DNA of 64,000 nt from Molossus alvarezi (GCA_037176705.1 CM073886.1:86835501-86899500), one strand, 5' to 3'; positions 10,660-22,329 are shown, counted from the first letter of the stretch. A program made the numbers and translations. Notes: generated from the sequence alone by a model not told the origin.

Positions 10660-10748
10660 GGGAGGGAGGGAGGGAGGGAGGGAGGGAGGGAGGGAGGAAG
10701 GAAGGAAGGAAGGAAGGAAGGAAGGAAGGAAGGAAGGAAGGAAGGAAA
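10432..10748 (+). repeat. 317-nt homopurine tract (AAAG/GGGA/AAGG)n
   Basis: Every base from 10432 to 10748 is A or G. Blocks run in order: alternating AAAG/AAGG units, a long AAAG array, about 11 GGGA units (10659-10696), then AAGG units. Long open frames across it on both strands (K/E/R- or F/L/S-only) are artefacts of the repeat. Confidence 0.97.
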
Positions 10749-10769
10749 TATAAAAGTTAAAAAACAGAA

Positions 10770-11370
10770 ATGAATGATACAGAAAACAATCGTATGAGAA
10801 AGGATCAACAAAGCCAAAAGTTAGTTCCATGAACAGACTGATAAAATTGATAAACCATTGGCAAGACCAGTCACAAAGAGGGAAGGCACCATGTAATAAT
10901 AACAGAAATGAAAAGGGGGACAAATCTATAAATAATATAGACTTTCAGAAGTTAATAAAAGGATATCATAAACTACTTATGCCACTAGATTTGACAACTT
11001 AGTTGAAATGGATAAATTCCTTAAAAAACACACAATTTACCAAAAGTGACACAAAGAAAAAAAATATCTGAATAGTCCTATAAGAAATGGAACCCATAAA
11101 GAAAAACTTCCCACAAAAGACAAACAAGAAAACAAAAACAGCAACTAAAAAAACCCCTCAGGACCAATGGCATCATCAGAAGAGCTCTAAATGAGTTAAG
11201 TAAGAAAGAAGAAAACTCTCCAACTCATTTTAAGATACCTGAACCTATCAAGTTCTTTAAAAAAATTAAAAAATACAAAGCAATCTCATGAACAAAAATG
11301 CTAAACTACTAAACAAAATATTAGCAAATTAAATTCAGTGATACATAAAAAGGATAATATATTATAACTG
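10770..11370 (+). mobile_element. Old L1M fragment, plus strand (ORF2, RT start)
   Basis: Plus-strand ORF2 around the start of the reverse transcriptase: AAAATTGATAAACCATTGGC (10844), AGATTTGACAACTTAGTTGAAATGG (10987 on) and AAACAAAATATTAGCAAATTAAAT near 11312. The orientation is opposite to segments 1-5 before it and to the piece that follows. Confidence 0.7.
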
Positions 11371-11379
11371 TTTTATTAA

Positions 11380-12065
11380 TGTGATGTTCACTTTGCATTT
11401 AAAAATCAATGTAGTTTATGTCTTTCTTATGTATTTCTTGGGGTTTAATTAGCTATTTTTCCTGCTTATTAAGATAGATTGAATTTTTTTAAAAGATAAA
11501 TTAAGATGATTAATTTCTTAGCCTCTCTTCTTTCCAAAGATATACATTTCATGCCATAAATTTCTCCCAAAGTATACTTTAACTACATCATATGCTTTAA
11601 TATGTCATATTTTAATTATGATTTAGGTAAAAATATTTTCTTATTTTCATTGTTAATTTCTTCTTTGACCCATGGGTTATTTAGAAGTATATGGTTTAAT
11701 CTCCAAGCCAAATATTTAGGGATTTTTTAGTTATCTTTTTGTTTTTTGTTTCTAGATAAGTTTCACTGTGGTCAGAGAACACATTTGAGATTACTTCAGT
11801 CCTTTGAGGTTTATTGAGACTTGATTTATTGTTCAGCGTATAATCAATTTTGGTAAATGTTTCATGTGCACTGGAAAAAATGTGCATGGTGGAGTTGTTG
11901 GATACCAGGTTCTATACATGTCAGTTAGGTCAGCTTGTCAGTCATACTGCTTACTAATTTTTGTGTGTGATTCTTCTATCAGTTACCGAGAAAGATGTAC
12001 TAAAATTGCCCACTGTAAGTGTGGATTTGTCCAGTTCTCTTTTTGTTTTTGTCCATTTTACTGGC
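11380..12065 (-). mobile_element. Old L1M fragment, minus strand (EN to linker)
   Basis: Antisense ORF2 covering the endonuclease end and the linker: TTCTTTGACCCATGGGTTATTTAG (11661), ACTGTGGTCAGAGAACAC (11765), TCATGTGCACTGGAAAAAATG (11863) and AAGTGTGGATTTGTCCAG (12017). It could belong to the minus L1M of segments 1-5 or be an inverted arm of the plus L1M that follows. Confidence 0.75.
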
Positions 12066-14010
12066 GCTCTGGCAATAAAATGCAAATAAGAGAAGAATTT
12101 AAGGAATAAAAACCGAGAGGCAGAGATAAAACTAATTCTATTTGCAGGTGATATTATTGTTTAATGGAAAAACCCCAGGAAGTCAATTTTTTATAGACTT
12201 ACAAAAACAGTAAGAAAGGTCAATAATATTGTGGAGCACAAAACTAGAACAGTCAATTAGAAGCTAGAAGATGATAATAAATGGAAAGATTCCATTTATA
12301 TTAATAAGAACTACAACAAAGATAATTTTCTTATGAATAAATTCAACAAAAAAAGTAATACAAGATATATACTAAAATAATCTTTAAGACAGGAAGGACA
12401 CATCAGAGCACATAAACAAATAATACCATATTTTTGGACAAGATGACTCAATATGATTATACTTTTCTTATATCAAGAATATGCTGATCTTATTTGATTT
12501 TTAAATTTAACATAATCTCAATAAACGTGAAAATGGGGGAAGGGGTAGCTAAACAAAGAATTCTAAAGTTCATATTGAAAAATAAGCAAAAAAGATTTGC
12601 AAAGGGAAGCTCTGATAAAGAAATCAAAATAGGTGGATTGCCAGATATAAAGATATTCTCCAAAGCTCAGTTATTAAAGCAACATAGTACTGGCACATGA
12701 ATATATGAACCAGTAGAATAGAAAATCACATCTAGGAGAGAAAAAAAAAACACACACCCCCCCCCCACACACACACACACAAATACCAAATCAATGGGGA
12801 AAACGGAAGTATTGAATAATGGGGGAGGGACAACTAGGTAGCTATCTGGGGAATATTAATGTCGGACTCATATGTCACTCTGTGTTCCATGATTTGTTCC
12901 AAGTGGATTAAATCTTTAAATATAAAATATAAATAAGTAAAGGTAGTAAATGAATAGATGGGATAATTTTTCATAATCCCAGAGTGTGGAGGGCTTTTAA
13001 ACTATGACCCTAAATCCAGAAACCATGAAAAAAATCAATAAATTCAATTATATAATTTTTTTTTAAATCTCTGCCTGAAAAAAGTAAACCCTAACATTTA
13101 AAAAAATGACAAACTGGAAAACATAATTACAACTTATTATAGACATGGAAAAATATTTCTACTATATAAAATGCTCTTGAGATTGATAAGAAAAATGGCC
13201 AATAACCCATTAAAAATGGAAAATATAAACAGACAATTCAAAGAATATGCAATTTATTCTTAAATATATTTCTACATTCTTAATTTCACGATAGAAACAT
13301 GCAAGTTAAAACTTCCCTAAGAGATCATTTTTCACCATAAAATTAGCAGAAATCCAAAATTTGATCACACGTTCTGTTGCCAAGGCTGTGGGAAGCAAGC
13401 ACTGTTATACCTTGCTGGTGGGAGTACACATTTTTACAACCCAGATGGAGGGAAATTTAGCAATAGCTATCAAAATTCCAAATGTATGTGCTCTTAGACC
13501 TAGCAACTCCACTCTGGGGAGGTTAGAGTACATATATATTTGCCTATCTACAAAATGGCATATATCAAGTTTATTTATTGCAGCACTATAGTCAGCAGTA
13601 AAAGATTGGAGAGAACCTGGATACTCGTCAGTGGGGGACTAGTTAAATAAATTCAATGAAATATTCTGTAACTGCAAAAAGAAATAAGAAAGCTCTTTAT
13701 ATTTTGATACAGAAAATTCTCTAAAACATATTAACTGAAAAGAGCAAGGTACTGAATAATATATATATAGCATATGAAAATGTATATTACAAAGAGGAAA
13801 AACAATATATTTGTATTATTATTTATATTCATTTTTGAAATCTCTAGAAGGATAAATAAAGACAAAAAACTGTGGGGCCTGGGAATCGGGCACATGACTG
13901 ACCAAGACGGGTAGGAGATTTTTTACTGTAAGCTTTTTATACTTTTTGATGTTTTCATCATGGAAGTGTGTTACTGTTCAATTTTTAAAAATAATTTAAA
14001 GCAAAGAACC
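12066..14010 (+). mobile_element. Old L1M, plus strand (ORF2 C-half and 3' UTR)
   Basis: Plus-strand ORF2 from the RT catalytic region (TTTGCAGGTGATATTATTG at 12143) through the ORF2 frame open at 12494-12700 (IKIGGLPDIKIFSKAQLLKQ), the C-terminal region (13400-13600) and an L1M-type 3' UTR ending near TTACTGTAAGCTTTTTATAC (13924) and an A-rich tail. Many stops. A poly-A/CA/poly-C run interrupts at 12748-12782. Confidence 0.8.
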
Positions 14011-14160
14011 ATCCTAACAATACTGTCAGATACATTTAATTACATGCAGAGTTTAAATGCACTGTAGGTCTAGCAAGGCCTTCTGTGCAGTTACAAGGTA
14101 CATTGGTTAAGATATTTTTGACTGTAAGTGCTAGAAGGTTTAAACAATGAGACAATTTTT

Positions 14161-14378
14161 CTTTTTAATCCTCACCTGAGAATATGTTTTTCACTGATTC
14201 TAGAGAGCAAGGAAGGGAGTGGGGGAGAGAGAGAAACATTGATGGGTTGCCTCCTGTCCATGCCCCAACTGGGGATCGAACCCGCAACCTGGCTATGTGC
14301 CCTGACTGGGACTTGAACCCACAACCATTCAGTGCACGGGATGATTTTTTAACTAACTGAGCCATGCTTGCCAGGGCC
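14161..14378 (-). mobile_element. Ves SINE, minus strand
   Basis: Begins CTTTTTAATCCTCACCTGAG and ends GCTTGCCAGGGC. The target-site duplication is ATGAGACAATTTTT (14147-14160) against ACGAAACAATTTTT (14380-14393). More diverged than the type A copies. Confidence 0.92.
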
Positions 14379-14393
14379 AACGAAACAATTTTT

Positions 14394-14999
14394 AAATCTC
14401 AAATAACATAATATCCAAAGTCGGACTAATTCCGGGCTAGAACTGCTTCTACAGTATCAGGCATCACATAGAGACCTGAGCATAAGAAGCCGAAATGGAT
14501 GATGTCCATGACTTCCTGTATGTCGCCCAGAAGTCCCCAGTAGCCTTCCCCTCAAGTCCAATTGGCCAGTAATGTGTAATTGTCCACGCCTGAGCTTCAG
14601 GAGAGACTGGGCATAGGCACTAAGCTTTCTCCAACACTTCCTGTGCACCAGGTACTCTCCTAAATCCTTTACCTGCATTGATTCCCACCAGCAGGGAAGA
14701 AGGGAGAAGAACAGCTGGTAGATATACAACGAGCAGTGCTTTTCCCTGGGAACAAATGTCCAAACTGCAGCCCTCGACCAGCACACACCAAGCTGTCCGT
14801 GACTGACACTGGCCATTTTGTGAACACCTCCCATGTTCTCTGGACCCGAGTCTCCAGTCAACAGGCAGCAGGAACCCCTGAGCAATGATTGGAATCACCC
14901 TAGAAGCAACAGTAGCAGCAGCTCTACCGCGAGAATTCTCCAACCCAAGAGCGCCCATGCCTACCAGGGACATTGGCATGAGTTCTGGGGAATACACCA
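14394..14999. other. Mostly unique sequence, possible MIR scrap
   Basis: Unique except that 14635-14690 (CTTCCTGTGCACCAGGTACT and onward) resembles the antisense MIR core. Open frames here show no recognisable domain. Confidence 0.4.
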
Positions 15000-15960
15000 G
15001 CTTTCTCCCAAGAGCAGGATGGCAACCGAGGGCTGGCGACCCGCATGGAAGACTCTGGGTGCTCCTGTGGCTGCCCCATAGCCACAGCCCACCGAGTAGA
15101 GAAGGCTGAGTGGAAGGAACCTGGAGACGCAGGATTGGACTTAAGGCACTGCTGCCGCCCCGGGGATAAGAGGGCCAGAGGCCTCGGCGCTCGCTCGTGG
15201 GCAGGAGGGGCTTGCAACAGCTTTAGAAAATGAATTTTCTAAGAAAATTCCTTTCTGCCCAGGCAGGGTGCTGACTGTCCCTGCGGCACTTCACTGGCAT
15301 CGGCAAAGACATGTCCTGGAATCAGAGGGAGGCTTTGGGCTGTGGGGAAGGCAGCCCTGCCTGGGCTTCGCGGGCAGATTCCCTCGCCAGCTGCTGTGCT
15401 GCGAGACCCTCCCCGGGCTGTCTGGGGGCAGCGTCTGCGCCCCTCTCCGGCCTCCCTGCCACTCGAGAGCCCCTGCTATTCACCGTCCCACACACTCAAG
15501 GCAAAGAGCTGTTTTTTCAAATAAAAGCTTCCTTCCTCCAGGACTTAACAGCAGCTAACTCTGCCCTCATGTGCTAAAAATACCAATATTTTTCCTGTCA
15601 TTAGTCCAGCAGTTTTTTCAGATATTTGTCTCTTCAGAGTCAGAAATGCAGTGAGTCACTGTCCTCACCTCCCAAGCACATGGCCGGGGAGGGGCGGATG
15701 TATTCTTAGCCAAGAGCACTTTGCTTTGCCTCGTGTAAACCGCGCAGCGGGGTGTCTCCAGACACAGAGGGGGGGAGAGAAGGAAGCCCCGGAACAAGCA
15801 GCACATCTCTTTACAGAAGCAGCCTGCAGCCTGCTGATGTGCAACAGCCGCCAGCCCGTGGGTCGCCTGCCGTCTGGAGAGGAGGGAGCGGAAGAGAATT
15901 CCTCTCCGGCTTCCTCCCCCAGAGGTGTCAGAACATTCACAAAGGTCCCTGGCCGTGTCT
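15000..15960. promoter_or_regulatory. CpG-enriched unique stretch, possible weak CpG island
   Basis: CpGs cluster at about 15120-15240, 15361-15480 and 15661-15960 (for example CTTCGCGGGC, ACCGCGCAGCGG, GTCGCCTGCCG), while the flanks are AT-rich and CpG-poor. No repeat is recognised. No TATA box or coding exon can be tied to it. It could be a distal enhancer, a weak non-coding promoter or a chance GC-rich patch. It is below what I would call a clear CpG island. Confidence 0.3.
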
Positions 15961-16334
15961 CCTCATCAGCCTGAGAGGTCCTGACCGTCCCAAGGTGGGA
16001 CAGTGGAATTGGGCCACCAGGGCACCGGGAATTGACAAGGAGAATGTGTAAGAATTGTAGGATAACATGGAGTCTGCCTTGCTGGCCATCCTGACCAACT
16101 ATCCTCAGGCTGTAGGGAGGCCACGGGCGTATCCTATAGACCCCAAGCCATAATGTTATGGATTTAAAATTTTTAGAGCCTAAAAGCCACAGTGACTTAT
16201 CTCTTCAAGGCCGTGCAGTCTGGTTCAGCCACCTGCCTTTGCAGGCTCAGTGCATAAAGGCAAGATCTGAGGGATGTCCCCGTCTGTAAAGCCCCTGTCA
16301 GGCTTTGTAACAGTTGCTTTCAGAATTCTTCGGC
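15961..16334. other. Unique sequence, nothing recognised
   Basis: No ORF, repeat or motif that I can support. Confidence 0.4.
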
Positions 16335-16440
16335 TCTGGTGTGGCCACTGACCTTGGCCAAGTCATGTCACCTCTCTGGGCCTCCATGGCCCCATTCTGA
16401 AGGAGGGGCAGATCCTGATCTTATGAGCCTGTCCAGTTCA
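16335..16440 (+). repeat. MIR fragment
   Basis: Core text matches MIR: CTGACCTTGGCCAAGTCATGTCACCTCTCTGGGCCTCCATG (16348 on) corresponds to the conserved 'tgacctTGGgcaagt...cctctctg' block. Confidence 0.55.
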
Positions 16441-16754
16441 GAAGTTCCAAGCTTCAGAAGAAGACGGTGCTTCTATTTGGAGGGTGGAAGTATAATCAGT
16501 GCAATAAACTGTTTATTATTTAACAGGAAAGGAGTAATGGAAAAAAGCTAATTTAATACTCCAGGTCTATTCCCCACGAACTGGTGAGGGAAGGGTCTGG
16601 ACAAAGGCAATTTAGATGCATGCCCAGTGAGGTCTGAGTGACATGGGATGTGCCTACCTGTCTTGGGAGGTGCCTACCTGTCCGTCGCACCTGGGAGCAA
16701 GTCAGTGACCAAAATAGGTGTGGCCACTGCAAGCATGCGACACTTGAACAGTAT

Positions 16755-16948
16755 CAGGAGTGGGGAACATCTGGCCCAAGGGCCATATAAGGCCTGAGAA
16801 ACCAATTCCAACTAACATGACATGCCTCACCAAATTAGCCTGACCAAATTTAGAGGCTGATTTTTAAGTTGATGATTTTGTATGGCCCACAAATAATGTT
16901 ATAAATATCCAAATGGCTCTTGGCAGAAAAAAAGGTTCCCCACCCCTG
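16755..16948. mobile_element. Non-autonomous hAT-like element
   Basis: Terminal inverted repeats CAGGAGTGGGGAAC (16755-16768) and GTTCCCCACCCCTG (16935-16948) match in 13 of 14 positions around a 194-bp unit rich in GGCCCAAGGGCC and ATGGCCCACAA. The CAG...CTG ends and size fit a hAT-derived MITE. No 8-bp target-site duplication is evident, so it is probably old. Confidence 0.7.
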
Positions 16949-16965
16949 GGTCAGACCTAGACAAA

Positions 16966-16966
<1 letters not shown>

Positions 16967-17008
<42 letters not shown>
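16967..17008 (+). repeat. (TC)n microsatellite
   Basis: About 21 TC dinucleotides without interruption. Confidence 0.97.
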
Positions 17009-17011
<3 letters not shown>

Positions 17012-17498
17012 GCTGCTGTGCCAGATTCCTGGAGCCCCTGTGGCCTATGGCCATGTGAGACCCCCATAATGGATTGATGGACTAAATCTAGACTAATCTG
17101 GACATAGCCACACCATGGAACGGATACTCTGGACTTTGGCTTTGTTTCTGGCCTTGCTGAACCCACAGCTGCTGCTCTTCCGGACTGGACTAAGGGACAT
17201 GGCACTTCACAACCCCAGAAATGTAATTCCACGCCAACGAGAAACATCCATTCTCCCATGTGAGTCTTAGAAAATTCTTTTTCTAACGCTGTTGCGAGTA
17301 CCTCCTGCCCACAAGTGGAGGCACCTGGCTCCCTCTTCCCTCCGGTGACAGCAGTGCCTTAGGACCACCCCTGCGTCTGCTTCAGGTTCCCTCACTTTCT
17401 CTACTCAGCCCTGGAATGGTAGGCAGACCCCGCTGACAATGGTTGCGACAGTTTCTCATTCTTGGGCGGCCAAGAACATCAATGAATTATTTATAGAG
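17009..17498. other. Unique sequence, nothing recognised
   Basis: No repeat or coding feature identified between the TC run and the MLT1 LTR. Confidence 0.4.
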
Positions 17499-18079
17499 TG
17501 TGGTAGGCCAAATAATGCCCCAATATGTTCACGCCCTAATCCCTGGGACCTGTGAATGTGTTATGCTAATTGCAAAAGGGACTTTGAAGGTGAGATCAAG
17601 GTTATTAGTCAGTGAGTTTAAAATAGGGAGATTATCCTGGATTATCCAGATTGGCCCAATCTAATCATGTGAGCCCTTAAAAGCAGAAAATTTACTCTGG
17701 CTGGAAGTTGGTGAGATGCTGTAAAAAGGAAAAGTTGGAGATTTAAGGTATGAGAAGGGGTTACATGGAAAGCATGAGATGGAAAATGGGCAGCCTTTAA
17801 GAGCATAAAACCAGCTCCTGGCTGACAGCCACTAAGGAAACAGGAATCTCAGTCTAATAACCACAAGGAACCAAATTAAACCAACAACTTGAAGGACCTT
17901 GGAAACAGATCTATTCCCAGGGCTTCCAGAAAGGAACCTGCCAGAATATAAGCAGAGACCCACCGAGTCATCCTGTACCCAGATATCTGACCTAGAGAAC
18001 TGTGAAACAATAAATGGGTATTGTTTTAAACCACCAAATTTGTGATAATTTGTCATAGCAGCAATAAAAAAATAATACA
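17499..18079 (+). mobile_element. MLT1-type solo LTR (ERVL-MaLR)
   Basis: Begins TGTGGTAGGCCAAATAATG, has GGGAGATTATCCTGGATTATCC (17625) and ends with AATAAATGGGTATTGTTTTAAACCACC...AATAATACA. These are landmarks of MLT1 LTRs, with the AATAAA polyadenylation signal at 18009. The flanks TAGAG and TAGGA may be a decayed 5-bp duplication. Confidence 0.85.
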
Positions 18080-19520
18080 TAGGATGTCCCTGACAATTGC
18101 ATTACTTTAACATGACAAGCTTGTCCTTCCGGGACACCTCCTTCCACATCTGGAAGCAGGATGACAAAGCCTGGCCCAGGCCACTGGGCTCTGTCTTGCT
18201 TCTAGGAACTGACATAGTTTAAAAGCTTGAAAGAAGAGGAAAAGAATTCAGGGACTGGGAAAGGAGGGAGGGAGGAAAGGAGGAAAAGAACTGGCTCTGA
18301 TCTTGTTATTACTGTAACTCCCACAGGCACCAAGGTCCCAACAACGTCCTCTTCATAATTGAGAAATGTGAAGTTGGCTGCAGAGACCAACCGGAAGACA
18401 AAGGGCCAGGAGTGACCTGGGGATGCTCTGGAGTCCAGCAACTTAAATATCTCCAGTGGACATCTTGTGAGCAGCCCTTTGGCTGTGAAAATGCGAATGA
18501 CCCAAGCTGGCTGCAGAGTGTCACCTGGGAGGCCCAGCTGACCCAGGAGTCAGGGCAGCGCTCCATTCTCAACCCTCCCTCCCATGCAGCCAGAGTGGCA
18601 GGACACTCAGAGCCAAGTTGCACCCAGAGCCTGCCCAGGGATGCTAGGTCAAGGAGGCAAGGCGCCCTCATCCTCTGCAGTCCGGGGCTGCCCGCCTGCC
18701 CTCAAAAGGAGTGTGAGGATGTGAAGTAGGTCTTTCTCTCTCCCTTTCACCTCTTCTCTCACCTCCCTTTCAAGTTCCAAAGTGAAAACTGAAGGTTGAT
18801 CTCGCCATCTCCAGCTGTCCTTTCTCCAGTATCTTCTCAAATTTGTGCAGTGAGGTTAGACCATTAATTCCTATTCCTCATAAAAAGGAAAAGGAAAAAA
18901 GACAGAATTTAAGAGGTCATTCAAAGGCCATATGTATATATGATCATATATATATGCCACGTACATACACATAAACCTTGTATATCCACATGGGCCATAT
19001 CATTCTCCAGCTCTGGAAAGTCACCCGCACCTCCACAGACCATCCACCTCCACTCATACTTACCCTGCAACTCTGATTCTCTCCTAGCTAACCCCTAGGC
19101 TATAGGGAAGCAGACAGCTAGGGGAGCAGAGCAGGGTGACCACAGATAATCCACTATGGGGAAAAACACATTTTGAGATCATTGACAGCCTGAGAGAGTC
19201 CAAGAGTTCTTCCTATCTGGTAAATTACTTATAGTGACTGAACTCACTCTCCAAACAGCCTAAGCATCCAGCAGAGACCTGTGCTCTATTTTAAAGGTCA
19301 CAAAGATTGGGAATGACAGTCCATGACCTAAGTCAGTGTTTCCTGAACACAAAGTCAGTGTTTTGTGGATGATCTGTACGTGAAGTTCACATGGAGGAAC
19401 TAGAAATGTGGTAAGGATTGGGAAGCAGAAAGAGGTTTGCTTCCCCAGATGTTCCTCAGTGCAAATGAATACCATGTCATCCACTTATCCTTCCAAACAC
19501 TCCATCATCCCATATGTATG
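18080..19520. other. Unique sequence
   Basis: No repeat family recognised. The frame at 18412-18729 (105 codons) and its antisense counterpart have no recognisable domain. An AT-rich ATATATGATCATATATATA patch lies at 18932-18955. Confidence 0.4.
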
Positions 19521-19526
19521 TGTACA

Positions 19527-19558
19527 CAAACACACACACACACGCACACATACACACA
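19527..19558 (+). repeat. (CA)n microsatellite
   Basis: Interrupted CA repeat with GCACACATACAC variants. Confidence 0.9.
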
Positions 19559-20124
19559 CCAGCCTCCTGCTTTATTCCTCCAGGCCCAAATCCAATCTCA
19601 GCACCCACAACCTACTTGGGAATGCCACATAAACCCATTCTGAAGGATGCCCTTCCTTATACGAGTTAGCTTGAAAATGGAGAAAGTTACCAACCTCAGA
19701 GATGCTGTAAGCAGAGCTATGAGCCGGAGAAGAAAATGGGTGAGCAAAGCTGGTCCTGCCAGCCAGGCCCCTCTCCAGGAAGGAAGCCCCAGGATCCACC
19801 CATCCCTCCCTGGCCCCACACAGCTGCTGCCACCCAGGCCCACTGCACTCAGGGGCACAAATGTCTATTGTGATTTCACTCATGAGACTCACAGGAGGAA
19901 TCTGTCCCAGCATTTGGAAGAGCATGTCCCCTGATGTGATCGCTGTTCCTTCTCCAATGCCATCTGTTAATGGCTATTATGTCACTGAAACCCAGTCCGT
20001 AGCAGAATTCATTTCTTCTCGCGTGCTTCCAAATCTCATGATATGTTGAACAACTCTTCAAAACACTTCGTATCTGAGTCCCTGCCCTGTGAAAAGCAGC
20101 GTAACACCAAGCCATTATCAAGTG
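19559..20124. other. Unique sequence, nothing recognised
   Basis: Overlapping short frames on both strands with no domain. Confidence 0.4.
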
Positions 20125-20335
20125 TCAAGAATTGCCCAGCACTTTACAGGATTTAATTCATTTAATCTCCACAACAGGCCTCTGAGGTCGATTCCGTTTT
20201 TATCCCCATATGATAGTTGAGGACACGGAGGCAAAGAAAGTAAGCGGATTGCCTGCGGTTATGGGGTTAAGACTCAGGTAGCAAGTCCGGAATTCAAATC
20301 CAGAGAGCATGGCTCCAGAGCCCACAGCCTTAAGT
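20125..20335 (-). repeat. MIR, antisense
   Basis: AGCACTTTACAGGATTTAATTCATTTAATC, then TTTTTATCCCCATATGATAG, then GGATTGCCTGCGGTTATGG and TTCAAATCCAGAGAGCATGGC follow the antisense MIR order. Confidence 0.78.
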
Positions 20336-20478
20336 CTCAACAGTGGTGCTTTCAAGATTCCCAAACATTGTATCTAAGGAGCTGCCCGCCCATGGGAAGA
20401 AGACAGTGAAGAAATAATGCAGACCAACAGCACATTTTTTTATAAGAGAGATGTGTCCTTTGCAAATATACTCCCCCA

Positions 20479-20480
<2 letters not shown>

Positions 20481-20529
<49 letters not shown>

Positions 20530-20539
20530 CCCCCTCTCC

Positions 20540-20632
<93 letters not shown>
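20481..20632 (+). repeat. Compound microsatellite (CT)n-(CA)n
   Basis: A 101-nt homopyrimidine tract (20481-20581, CT units with CCCC and TTT variants) joined directly to about 25 CA units (20581-20631). Long S/L- or C/V-only and R/E-only frames across it are artefacts. Confidence 0.97.
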
Positions 20633-20633
<1 letters not shown>

Positions 20634-20934
20634 CTGCCATGGATCCAGCACCACCATACAATGAGATTTAACCTTGACTCAAAGAGTTATTTGTAGCTGC
20701 ATGGACACAGACATACTCTTTTTCTTATCTTATCACTTATGCTCTTGGGTGATGGTTCATTTTGTGCCAACTGGGATGAACCACAGGGAGCAGATCTTTG
20801 GTTAAATATTGTTACTGCTGTAGCTATGATTGAGTCACAGAGGCGCTGACAGCCCCGAGAGGCCACACTCCTTTCACAGAAGACTTGCTTCAAATGGAGA
20901 AAGAAGGCAATCGCATCCTACAGGACACAAACCA

Positions 20935-21147
20935 GCCCAGCCAGTGTGGCTCAGTGGTTGAGCATGGACCCATGCACCAAGAGGTCGCTGGTTCGATTCC
21001 TGGTCAGGGCACATGCCCAGGTTGTGGGCCTGATCCCCAGTGGGGGGCATGCAGAAGGCGGCCAATCGATGTTCTCTCTCATTAATGTTTCTCTCTCCCT
21101 TCCTCTCTCTCTAAAATCAATAAAGAAAAAAAAAATTTTTTAAAAGA
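20935..21147 (+). mobile_element. Ves SINE (type B)
   Basis: Head GCCCAGCCAGTGTGGCTCAG, B box GGTTCGATTCC, then GGCCAATCGATGTTCTCTC and AAATCAATAAAG plus poly-A. The target-site duplication is ACACAAACCA (20925-20934) against ATACAAACCA (21148-21157). Confidence 0.95.
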
Positions 21148-21157
21148 ATACAAACCA

Positions 21158-22329
21158 CCAAGGACTCTATCAGATCCTTTCTTACTCAGGGTACTTCCCT
21201 GTATTAACTGACCATTTACTCTAAAAATGATGGTATATAAGACAAAAAAGGCCAATCAATCTGTAGTTTCTTCCTTTTCAGACCTTCCTTACTCACCAGT
21301 AAGCCAAAGGTAGAGGGAGGTGGTAGAATCTACACATATCAAGAAGTGAAATGAAAACAGTTGTTCGTTTTCATTGTTCTGCATATGCATGTATGAGCTA
21401 CGAAATACGATTTGTGTGATTTTGGTGACTCTGCATGTGAATTAAATTCTTTTATATTTGCATTTAAAACAAAGATAGCACCATATAAAGATGAATTGTA
21501 AATTCATGCTAGCAATTTGAAATTTTAATCTTTCTTCACTCAGAATTACATTTAATAGCAAGTTTTTTAAAAAATGCTATGACAAGACATGAGGGAGTTT
21601 GTGGAAGAAAAGAAAAGAACACAAAACCACAGATAATAAGACCTCGAAATTGTTGGGTGGACTGAGTGAGGACTCAGTAGCAGGTCTGGGACATGGTGGG
21701 TCATGTTAACCACACACACCCCCTCCCCCCCATGCTGCCCAGCAAGATTCTAGCCTGACACCTTAATGGGAACTTGGGGATTTGTTTAAATTGCTGCCCT
21801 TCTTAGGAGTATTTGTATTTTAAGCAAAAGACACAGAATTTCAGACACTCAGTCAGTTGGAAGATAATCTGAGACTCAAGACTGTGTAGACCCTCAGATC
21901 AGGGGAGAAAGCCATATTCAACTCTTCCTACTCAAAAAGGCAATCCAGCTCAGCATTACCACCCTCCCTGCGCTTCTCCCCCAGGTTTTGCTGGGGAAGG
22001 ACAGCAGACTCGCACTGGTTTCAGGGCTCGCTGATGCCTCTTAATAAGCTCCTTGCTGGGGTGAGGCCTGTGTCTACATCTGCTCTGAGGTCTGTTTGCA
22101 CAAGGCCACTCGGGGAGTGTCAGTTAAAATCTGTCCATCTCCAAAGACAGCATCTCGTCACATGACAGCCGAGCCCGGGGAAGCAGGATGCTATAGACAG
22201 AAGCGTCCTTTCTGATGACACAAGCTGAGCTACAGGATGAGCTCGCTGGGGAAGGGGCCACACAGTGACTGTCACAGCAGCCAGGAAAGCACAGGCCTGG
22301 AGACCATGTTGCCCTGGGAAGCCTCCTCC
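21158..22329. other. Unique sequence
   Basis: No repeat family identified. AT-rich in 21170-21600 and more GC-rich from 21950. Confidence 0.4.

Noticed and set aside
10402..10923. Long open frames (117-173 codons) of repeated F/L/S/P or K/E/R
   Set aside because: They are readings of the AAAG/GGGA/AAGG homopurine tract and carry no protein information.
14457..15217. Several 90-140-codon frames on both strands in a GC-rich unique block
   Set aside because: They overlap one another in many frames, as expected where stop codons are rare. No domain or splice pattern was recognised.
18412..18729. 105-codon plus-strand frame
   Set aside because: An overlapping minus-strand frame of 120 codons is equally open. 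Composition is not distinctive and no homology is recognised.
20330..20696. Open frames rich in S/L, T/H, C/V or R/E
   Set aside because: They translate the CT-CA compound microsatellite.
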